Below are positions 9,241 to 15,940 of a stretch of 64,000 nucleotides of DNA, piece by piece. The translations under genes and the position numbers were made by a program. Source of the DNA: Flexivirga alba (GTDB lineage: Bacteria > Actinomycetota > Actinomycetes > Actinomycetales > Dermatophilaceae); NCBI RefSeq assembly GCF_042661025.1, contig NZ_JBHSWH010000001.1:2790001-2854000 (forward strand), in the 5' to 3' direction. The notes beneath the pieces were generated by a model. The model did not search any database. It saw only the letters and a program-made list of their open reading frames with translations, and was not told the origin of the DNA. Within the stretch, counting starts at the first letter, position 1. Each line of letters begins with the position of its first letter.

Positions 9241-10216
9241 CCGGAGTCCCGGTCGCTGCGCCTGCCACCACCCCCAAGCGGGGTGGTGGCAGGCGCAGCC
9301 CGTCGCGCATCGGCTTCCTGCTGGTCACCATCGGCCTGCCGATGGTCGTCTACCTGGCCCTGGTCATCTGGCCGTTCCTGCAGGCGATCTACTACTCGCT
9401 GACCGACTGGGGTGGCTTCACCGCCTCGATGAACTTCATCGGGCTGGACAACTATTCCTACATCTTCACCGACGGGATCTTCCCCTAGCGGTGCGCAACA
9501 ACATCATCCTGGCGATCGTCGTGCCGCTACTGACGGTCATCCTCAGCTTCCTGCTGGCGACCATGGTCACGGTCGGCGGCTCCAGCACCGGCGTCGCCCG
9601 GGGGCTGAAGGGATCGAACGTCTACCGGATCGTCTCGTTCTTCCCCTACACCATCCCGGCGATCGTCATCGGCGTGATCTGGTCGCAGGTCTACGACCCG
9701 TCCAAGGGCATGCTCAACGGCTTCCTCACTCACCTGCCGTTCGGCATCGGTGGTCACTTCAACTCGTTCGCTTGGCTGGGTGAGGTCAAGTCGGCCATGC
9801 CCGCTTCGGTGTTCGTCATCATCTGGGGCTTCGTCGGCTTCTACATGGTGTTGTTCGTGGCGGCCATCAAGGGCATCCCGGCCGAGTTGTATGACGCGGC
9901 GCGCATCGACGGGGCCGGACGCATGCGGACCATGTGGTCGGTGACCCTGCCGATGGTGCGCGAGACCGTCCAGACGGCATACGTCTATCTGGGCGTGGTC
10001 GCACTGGATGCCTTCGTCTACATGGCCGCTCTGAACCCGACGGGTGGCCCGAACAACACGACCCTGACCATGTCGCAGGACCTCTACAAGACCGCGTTCA
10101 CCGAAGGGCACTTCGGCCGCGCCTGCGCCATGGGCGTCGTGCTGGCAGGCCTGACACTGATCTTCGCGGCCATCGTCTTCGGTGTGAACCGGCTGATCGC
10201 ACGGAGAGAGCAGTGA
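9237..10216 (+). CDS. ngcF: Sugar ABC transporter permease NgcF (one-base frameshift)
   Basis: MalF-type inner-membrane permease. The GTG start overlaps the ngcE stop. A first membrane segment (GFLLVTIGLPMVVYLALV) and the short loop ending FTDGIFP are in one frame; a stop appears at once because one base is missing in the C run at 9482-9485. The next frame continues LAVRNNIILAIVVPLL with five further membrane segments and the EAA loop with ELYDAARIDGAGRMRTM that contacts the ATPase. The total span of 980 nt is one short of a codon multiple, giving 326 residues after repair. Confidence 0.9.
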
Positions 10217-11154
10217 CCTCGAATCTTGACCTGACCAAACCGACCGAGCCGCCGACCTCCGCGGGCGACGCTCCGCCGCCGAAGGGTGCCGCGGTGGCGA
10301 AGAACCGCAAGCGCGAGCCCGGCGAGCGGGGGATCGTGATCGGCTCGCACATCGTGCTGATCTTCTGGACGATCATCGTCATCCTGCCGCTGGCCTGGAC
10401 GTTCTTCTCGTCGTCCCGTTCGACGAGTGAGATCTTCGCCGGTCCGTGGGAGATGCCGCACAACTTCTTCCACAACCTCAGCGCCAACTTCTCGTCGGCG
10501 TGGAGCGACTCCGGACTGGGCCGTGACCTACTGAACACCGTCATCGTGGTGTCCATCGCGCTGGTCCTGGTCATGGCGCTGGGCTCGATGTGTGCGTACT
10601 CGTTGGCGCGTTTCCCGTTCCGGGGCAGCCGGTTCGTCTACTACCTGATCCTGGCCGGCAACACGTTCCCGATCTTCCTGGCGATCGTGCCGCTGTTCTT
10701 CGTGCTGAAGAACATCGGGCTGCTCAACACGCTCCCAGGGCTGATCCTTTCGTATGTCGCCTTCGCCTTCCCGTTCACGGTTTTCTTCCTCTATCCGTTC
10801 TTCCGGGCGCTGCCCGCGGAGATCGGCGAGGCAGCGCAGCTGGACGGTGCGGGCGACTGGCGGACGTTCCTGCAGGTGATGCTGCCGATGGCCAAGCCGG
10901 GCATCGCGGCCGTGGCGATCTTCAACTTCCTCGGCCTCTGGAACCAGTTCCTGTTGCCGGTGGCGTTGAACACGAACCAGAAGAACTACGTGCTGTCGCA
11001 GGGCATGTACAACTTCGTGTCGTCGGCCGGGTACGAAGTCAACTACGGTGCGATGTTTGCCGGTGTCGTCATCACGGTGGTTCCGGTCCTGATCGCCTAC
11101 ATCATCTTCCAGCGGCAATTGCAGGGCTCGCTGTCGCAAGGCACCTCGAAGTAG
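10213..11154 (+). CDS. ngcG: Sugar ABC transporter permease NgcG
   Basis: MalG-type permease of 313 residues, partner of NgcF. The GTG start overlaps the ngcF stop (GTGA). A proline-rich cytoplasmic N-terminus (about 40 residues) precedes six predicted membrane segments, the first being IVLIFWTIIVILPLAWTFF. The EAA loop reads EIGEAAQLDGAGDWRTFL. The gene ends the importer operon 200 bp before rplS. Confidence 0.9.
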   Translation: MTSNLDLTKPTEPPTSAGDAPPPKGAAVAKNRKREPGERGIVIGSHIVLIFWTIIVILPLAWTFFSSSRSTSEIFAGPWEMPHNFFHNLSANFSSAWSDSGLGRDLLNTVIVVSIALVLVMALGSMCAYSLARFPFRGSRFVYYLILAGNTFPIFLAIVPLFFVLKNIGLLNTLPGLILSYVAFAFPFTVFFLYPFFRALPAEIGEAAQLDGAGDWRTFLQVMLPMAKPGIAAVAIFNFLGLWNQFLLPVALNTNQKNYVLSQGMYNFVSSAGYEVNYGAMFAGVVITVVPVLIAYIIFQRQLQGSLSQGTSK

Positions 11155-11354
11155 GTGGGCCCGGGTCGCCCGATTTCCTACGGCGGCCCTACCTCTGGCA
11201 GAATCACGAGAGCGCCTGACCGAACCCGGCCCCCGCCGCAGGGGGAGTACGACGGTGGTTCTCCACCCGAGCATGTGGCTACACATTCGGCAGCGCACCC
11301 GATCATGGTGAACACACGGAGACGACCTGCGGCGTCCCGGGAGAGAAGCACGTC
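11155..11354 (+). promoter_or_regulatory. 5' leader and promoter region of rplS
   Basis: A 200-bp non-coding stretch between ngcG and rplS. It contains a short G/C-rich inverted repeat (CCCCC then GGGGG around 11230-11247) and ends in GGGAGAGAAGC before the ATG. It probably carries the rplS promoter and may hold an autoregulatory leader; I see no structure I can name with certainty. Confidence 0.35.
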
Positions 11355-11717
11355 ATGCAAAAGTTCGATGAGCTCGATGCTGCGCAGCTGCGCAGCGACA
11401 TCCCCGACTTCCGCGCCGGTGACACCCTGAAGGTGCACGTCAAGGTCGTCGAGGGCACGCGCTCGCGTGTCCAGGTCTTCCAGGGCGTCGTCATCCGTCG
11501 CCACGGTGGCGGTATCGGCGAAACCTTCACCGTGCGCAAGGTCAGCTTCGGCTGCGGTGTCGAGCGCACCTTCCCGGTGCACACGCCGGTCATCGAGAAG
11601 ATCGAGGTTGCGACCCGCGGTGACGTGCGTCGCGCCAAGCTCTACTACCTGCGCGACCTGCGCGGCAAGGCCGCGAAGATCAAGGAGAAGCGCGACACGC
11701 CTGCCAAGCAGGCCTGA
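11355..11717 (+). CDS. rplS: 50S ribosomal protein L19
   Basis: L19 lies at the 30S-50S interface. The 120-residue product shows the family landmarks FRAGDTLKVHVKVVEG, RVQVFQGVVIRR, the GVERTFPVHTP loop and a basic end with RRAKLYYLRDLRGKAAKIKE. Normal length. It has its own leader rather than following trmD directly, because the sugar transporter genes intervene. Confidence 0.97.
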   Translation: MQKFDELDAAQLRSDIPDFRAGDTLKVHVKVVEGTRSRVQVFQGVVIRRHGGGIGETFTVRKVSFGCGVERTFPVHTPVIEKIEVATRGDVRRAKLYYLRDLRGKAAKIKEKRDTPAKQA

Positions 11718-11736
11718 CGCACCCTTTCCCGCTCGA

Positions 11737-12417
11737 ATGACCGAAGGCGTGGAGTCCTCTGAGGACTCCACGCCTTCGGCGTCCCCGGCGCCGGCTGAAC
11801 GGGTCCGGTGGTCGCGCGGCCGGCGGACCCTCGTTGGTGTGCTCGCCGTCCTCGCGGTGCTCGTCCTGGGCCATGGCCTGCTCGTGGAGACGTTCACCGT
11901 CCCGTCCGGGTCGATGCAGCCGACGCTGTGGCACGGCGACCGGATCATGGTCGGCAAGCTGCACGCGCACGACGTGCACCGTGGCGAGGTCGTCGTCTTC
12001 GACGGCACCGAGGTTTTCGCCAATCCGGGTGAGGCGCCGCCCACCGGCCTCGCCGGGTTCCTACGGTCGGTGGGAGACGCCGTCGGCATACATCCGGGCG
12101 AAGTGCTCTACGTGAAGCGGATCATCGGCGTGCCCGGCGACACGGTCTCGGTCGGCCACGACGGCCAGTTGCGCATCAACGGCACCGTGCGCAAAGAGCC
12201 CTACCTGCCACGCGGTATGACGGCCAGCACGGTGCCCTTCGTCGTGCGTGTCCCGGCCGGACACGTCTTCGTCATGGGCGACAACCGGGTCGCCTCGGAC
12301 GACTCGCGATCGCACTTGGGCGACCCTGGCGGCGGCATGGTGCCGGTCAACGACATCGTCGGGAACGTGATGCTGCGCTACTGGCCGATAGGTTCGTGGG
12401 GGAGACTCCCTACGTGA
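11737..12417 (+). CDS. lepB: Signal peptidase I (first of three)
   Basis: Membrane serine protease that cleaves Sec signal peptides. One N-terminal membrane anchor (TLVGVLAVLAVLVLGHGLLV) is followed by the catalytic serine box TVPSGSMQPTL, the lysine box YVKRIIGVPGD and the C-terminal box VMGDNR. The product has 226 residues. ATG 11737 is the only suitable start before the anchor, although it sits at the edge of a strong hairpin. The stop overlaps the next gene's GTG (GTGA). Confidence 0.92.
   Translation: MTEGVESSEDSTPSASPAPAERVRWSRGRRTLVGVLAVLAVLVLGHGLLVETFTVPSGSMQPTLWHGDRIMVGKLHAHDVHRGEVVVFDGTEVFANPGEAPPTGLAGFLRSVGDAVGIHPGEVLYVKRIIGVPGDTVSVGHDGQLRINGTVRKEPYLPRGMTASTVPFVVRVPAGHVFVMGDNRVASDDSRSHLGDPGGGMVPVNDIVGNVMLRYWPIGSWGRLPT
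11741..11779 (+). terminator. Perfect 19-bp hairpin overlapping the 5' end of the first lepB
   Basis: CCGAAGGCGTGGAGTCCTC at 11741-11759 is the exact reverse complement of 11761-11779 with one base between, so a very stable hairpin can form. It starts 24 bp after the rplS stop and lies inside the first codons of the annotated lepB. There is no U-run after it. It could terminate rplS transcripts, limit read-through into the lepB genes, or hide the lepB start in mRNA. Confidence 0.6.
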
Positions 12418-13339
12418 GCGATCAGCGATTTCGGCTCCCGACCGCCGGCGAGACGCGCAATCGGGCCGATGGCGACGCCGGGCGCCACGCGGCCGACGGT
12501 GCCGCCGATGGGTCGTCGTCATACGGGACCCACCCGGACGCCATTCGACTGCCGCGAATGCAGCCGCGCTCGACTCCGGACGACACCGCGATCCTCGTCC
12601 GTCGGCAGGATGTCGCGGGGAGCGCTTCGCTGGACGTTCGGAGCGACGACAGCAACAGCGCGAGCGCGGTGGGTCCCGCGTCTTGGTGTTGCTGAGGGAG
12701 CTCGCGATCGTCGTCGTGGTCGCACTGGTGCTGTCCCTGGGCATCAAAACCTTTGTCGCACAGTCGTTCTGGATTCCGTCGGGGTCGATGGAGAACACCC
12801 TGGTCCCCGGTGATCGGGTGGTCGTCTCCAAACTGACTCCTGGCCCGATAGCGCTGCAGCGCGGCGACGTCGTCGTGTTCCACGACCCGGGCCACTGGCT
12901 CGACATACCGCACACGAAGCGCTCGGGCGTGAGCGGCAAGGTGGTGTCCGGCCTGCAGTTCCTGGGGCTCTACCCATCGGGCGACAACGACCTGATCAAG
13001 CGGGTCATCGGGATGCCCGGCGACCACGTGAAGTGCTGTAACACGCGGGGACAACTGATGGTCAACGGTGTAGGCCTCTCGGAGCCCTATATTTACCCAG
13101 GCGGCGGCACCGACCAGAAGAAGTTCTCGGTGACCGTCCCGTCCGGCCGAGTGTGGGTCATGGGGGACAACAGAGGTGACTCCGCCGACTCACGCTTCCA
13201 TGACGACGGCAGCGGTCGCACCGGTTCGGTGCCCGAGTCCGACATCATCGGCCGGGCAGTCATGACAGTCTGGCCGGTTGATCGGATGAGCTGGCTCAGC
13301 AACTACTCCTCGACGTTCGACAAGGTGCCCCAACCATGA
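12414..13339 (+). CDS. lepB: Signal peptidase I (second of three; one-base frameshift)
   Basis: The GTG at 12414 overlaps the stop of the first lepB and opens a hydrophilic N-terminal extension (VSDQRFRLPTAGE). The frame breaks at the GGGG run 12617-12620; adding one base joins it to the anchor LLRELAIVVVVALVLSLGI. The serine box is WIPSGSMENTL, the lysine box LIKRVIGMPGD and the last box VMGDNRGDSADSR. The 926-nt span is one short of a codon multiple (308 residues after repair). The alternative is a shorter protein starting near 12683, but the coupled start and the matching extension in the third copy favour the long form. Confidence 0.85.
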
Positions 13340-14163
13340 GTCAAGATCGGGACGAGGCTTCGGCCGGTCCACAACCCGCCGAGCCTGAGCGGGGCGGCGG
13401 TGCCGCGACCAGCAGCGGTCCGACCGATGACGACGGCGCGCTGGCACCAGGCGCCATACCCGAGGACGAGGTCGCCCCCAGGAGCAAGTCGCGGTGGGCG
13501 TTTGCGCGGGAGCTGACCGTGATCGTCGTGATCGCGCTGGTGCTCAGCTTCCTGGTCAAGACCTTCCTCGCGCAGCCGTTCTTCATCCCGTCGGCGTCGA
13601 TGGAGAGCACGCTGGACATCGGTGACCGCATCATCGTCAGCAAGTTCACCCCGCAGCACTCGCCGCTGCACCGCGGCGACATCGTCGTCTTCGAGGACCC
13701 CAAGACGTGGGGGTCCGTCCCGCAGCACCGCTCGTTGCTCAAGCGGGTGGTCAACGACAGCCTGGTCTTCGTCGGGATCCTGCCCGGCGGTGGCGACCAC
13801 GTCGTCAAGCGGATCATCGGTATGCCGGGTGACCACGTTGTTTGCTCGCTCGCCTGTTCGACGAAGGCCGGCCCGTTGACGGTCAACGGCGTCCCGATCA
13901 CCGAGCCCTACATCGACAAGGGCAGCGTCCCCAGCACCACCCCGTTCAACATCACCGTGCCGGCCGACAAGGTCTGGGTGATGGGCGACAACCGCAACGA
14001 CTCCGCCGACTCGCGCTTCCACGACGGCACCAGCCATGGCAAGCTCGGCTCCGTGCCGATGTCCGACATCACCGGACAGGTCGTAGCGATCGCCTGGCCG
14101 ATCAGCCGGATCCACGCCATGAAGGACTACAGCAACGTGTTCGCCAAGGTCCCCAAGCCGTGA
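13336..14163 (+). CDS. lepB: Signal peptidase I (third of three)
   Basis: A 275-residue signal peptidase with a 55-residue acidic, disordered N-terminus, one anchor (LTVIVVIALVLSFLV), serine box IPSASMESTL (alanine replaces the usual glycine before the serine), lysine box VVKRIIGMPGD and end box VMGDNRNDSADSR. ATG 13336 overlaps the previous stop (ATGA), and its stop overlaps the rnhB GTG. The second and third copies are closer to each other than to the first, suggesting a later duplication. Confidence 0.93.
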   Translation: MSQDRDEASAGPQPAEPERGGGAATSSGPTDDDGALAPGAIPEDEVAPRSKSRWAFARELTVIVVIALVLSFLVKTFLAQPFFIPSASMESTLDIGDRIIVSKFTPQHSPLHRGDIVVFEDPKTWGSVPQHRSLLKRVVNDSLVFVGILPGGGDHVVKRIIGMPGDHVVCSLACSTKAGPLTVNGVPITEPYIDKGSVPSTTPFNITVPADKVWVMGDNRNDSADSRFHDGTSHGKLGSVPMSDITGQVVAIAWPISRIHAMKDYSNVFAKVPKP

Positions 14164-14933
14164 CCTCCCGTACCTCACGCCCGACCGCACCGTCCCGCAG
14201 CAGCAAGCCCAGCCTGCGGGTCGAGCGATCGCTGCAGCGTGAGGGCTACCGGCTCATCGCCGGGATGGACGAGGTCGGACGTGGCGCGCTCGCCGGTCCG
14301 GTGTCCGTCGGCGTGGTGGTCATCGACGAGCACACCCGCACCGTGCCGCAGGGAGTCAAGGACTCCAAGCTGCTGTCGCCGATGGCGCGTGAGCGGATGG
14401 TGCCGGCTGTACGACGCTGGGCCACTGATTACGCCGTGGGTCATGCCTCCGCGCAGGAGATCGACGACGTGGGCATCATGGTCGCGCTGCGGCGGGCGGG
14501 GACCCGTGCGTTGGAGGCGCTTCGCGTCATACCCGATCTGGTGGTGCTGGACGGCAATCACGACTGGTTGACCGACCCCGAGCGGGAGGGGCTGCTTGCG
14601 CTGCTGGACGACTCGCCGCGCATCCCGCCGGTCACCACGCTGATCAAAGCGGACATGAAGTGCTCGTCGGTTGCCGCCGCGTCAGTGCTCGCCAAGGTCG
14701 AGCGCGACGCGATGCTGGTGGGCTTCCACGACGACTTCCCGCAGTACAACTGGGCGGGCAACAAGGGCTACTCCGCGCCCGATCACCTGGCCGCGCTGGA
14801 GGCGCACGGACCGTGCGTGTTGCACCGTCGGTCCTGGCGCCGGTGCAACGGCGAGGTCGTGGTGTCGGGGGACGTGCCGGCAGGTAGCGTGGACGATGAC
14901 GCGGTAGTGAAGGAGCAAGTGAATGTCCGCTGA
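14160..14933 (+). CDS. rnhB: Ribonuclease HII
   Basis: RNase HII removes RNA from RNA-DNA hybrids and single ribonucleotides from DNA. The metal-binding motif GMDEVGRGALAGP lies near residue 38, with further acidic residues in VKDSKLL and VVLDGNHDW, and the conserved KADMKCSSVAAASVLAKV follows. 257 residues. The GTG start overlaps the third lepB stop. The end overlaps the DUF2469 gene by 11 bp. Confidence 0.95.
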   Translation: MTSRTSRPTAPSRSSKPSLRVERSLQREGYRLIAGMDEVGRGALAGPVSVGVVVIDEHTRTVPQGVKDSKLLSPMARERMVPAVRRWATDYAVGHASAQEIDDVGIMVALRRAGTRALEALRVIPDLVVLDGNHDWLTDPEREGLLALLDDSPRIPPVTTLIKADMKCSSVAAASVLAKVERDAMLVGFHDDFPQYNWAGNKGYSAPDHLAALEAHGPCVLHRRSWRRCNGEVVVSGDVPAGSVDDDAVVKEQVNVR

Positions 14934-15228
14934 GGACCTGGAGAAGTTCGAGACCGAGCAGGAGCTCTCCCTTTATCGCGAATACCGTGACGTGGTGGGG
15001 CTGTTCAGCCATGTCGTGGAGACCGAGCGCCGGTTCTACCTGTGCAACGACGTCGACCTGCAGGTGCGGGGTGAGGGCGCCGGGGTCTACTTCGACCTGC
15101 GGATGAACGACGCGTGGGTGTGGGACGTCTACCGCACCGCGCGCTTCGTCAAGAACGTCCGGGTGATCACCTTCAAGGACGTCAACGTCGAGGAACTTCC
15201 TCCGCGGGAGATCGAACTCCCGGAGTAA
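14923..15228 (+). CDS. DUF2469 family protein
   Basis: A 101-residue acidic cytoplasmic protein conserved across actinobacteria directly after rnhB. Landmarks are MSAEDLEKFETEQELSLYREY, ETERRFYLCNDV and DAWVWDVYRTARFVKNVRV. No enzymatic activity is known. It is the last core gene before the island; its normal downstream neighbour yraN is 14.5 kb away. Confidence 0.92.
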   Translation: MSAEDLEKFETEQELSLYREYRDVVGLFSHVVETERRFYLCNDVDLQVRGEGAGVYFDLRMNDAWVWDVYRTARFVKNVRVITFKDVNVEELPPREIELPE

Positions 15229-15233
15229 TCACC

Positions 15234-15332
15234 GCGCGAGTTCGTCCACATCCCTTGGGCCGTCCACAGCCGGCCACATTCGACTGGCTGCGTGGGGTGG
15301 CTGGTCGCAGGCTGGGTGTCGGAGGTGATGCC
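15234..15332 (+). repeat. 99-bp direct repeat, left copy (island border)
   Basis: This sequence, starting GCGCGAGTTCGTCCACATCC and ending GGAGGTGATGCC, is identical to 29621-29719, the region just upstream of yraN. Here it is followed not by yraN but by an internal comM segment. It begins five bases after the DUF2469 stop, so it is probably the original DUF2469-yraN spacer, now present at both island edges. Confidence 0.9.
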
Positions 15333-15759
15333 GCTACAAGTGCCTGGCCAGACGTCGGCCGTTGCCCGAGCCGCCGCAGGTTCCGGCACGGCCGGCCAGC
15401 GCCGTGGTCGTCCCGGATCTGGCCGACATCGTCGGGCAGGAGGAGGCGCGTTATGGGCTGGAGGTTGCCGCGGCCGGTGGACATCACTTGGCCATGGTCG
15501 GCCCGCCGGGTGCAGGCAAGACGATGATCGCCGAACGTTTGCCGGGGTTGTTGCCGCCGTTGACGCGTGAGCAGGCGCTGGAGGTGACCGCCATACATTC
15601 GGTGCTCGGTGCGTTGCCCGATCAGGTGCCGATCGAGCAACCGCCGTTCGTCGCGCCGCACCATGGCGCCTCGATGCCCGCGGTTGTCGGGGGCGGGTCC
15701 GGGCGAATCAGGCCTGGCGCGGTGTCACGTGCTCATCGTGGGGTGATGTTCCTCGATGA
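15332..15759 (+). pseudogene. comM: Internal fragment of comM (duplicate, mosaic)
   Basis: This stretch matches the Walker A region of the intact comM at 30630-31060 (VGPPGAGKTMIAERL). The match is nearly exact, with one difference seen, from 15332 to about 15628. It then drops to clearly diverged but still homologous sequence through RAHRGVMFLDD near 15757, where homology stops. The junction with the 99-bp repeat corresponds to loss of 29720-29629 plus roughly one kilobase, that is, all of yraN and the comM start. The fragment is open through RAHRGV where the full copy is frameshifted. It has no start and cannot make ComM. Confidence 0.85.
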
Positions 15760-15940
15760 CGCGGTCATAGGGGTGACCTTCGTCGTTGACGTGTGGTTCG
15801 GCGCTGCCGTCCCACACTGTGCGTCGCGGTGTTGTTCGCGCTCGATACGGTGCCGGTTGGGTATGGAGGATCCGGCCGCGCGGTCGGTGCTCGGAACGTG
15901 ATCAGTTCGTAAGGCTGGCCCTCGCGCGGACTTTTCTAGG

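Noticed and set aside
15362..15901. A short functional ATPase gene with a Walker A motif
   Set aside because: It is an internal comM fragment without the ComM N-terminus or catalytic end, and the reading frame runs on into unrelated sequence.
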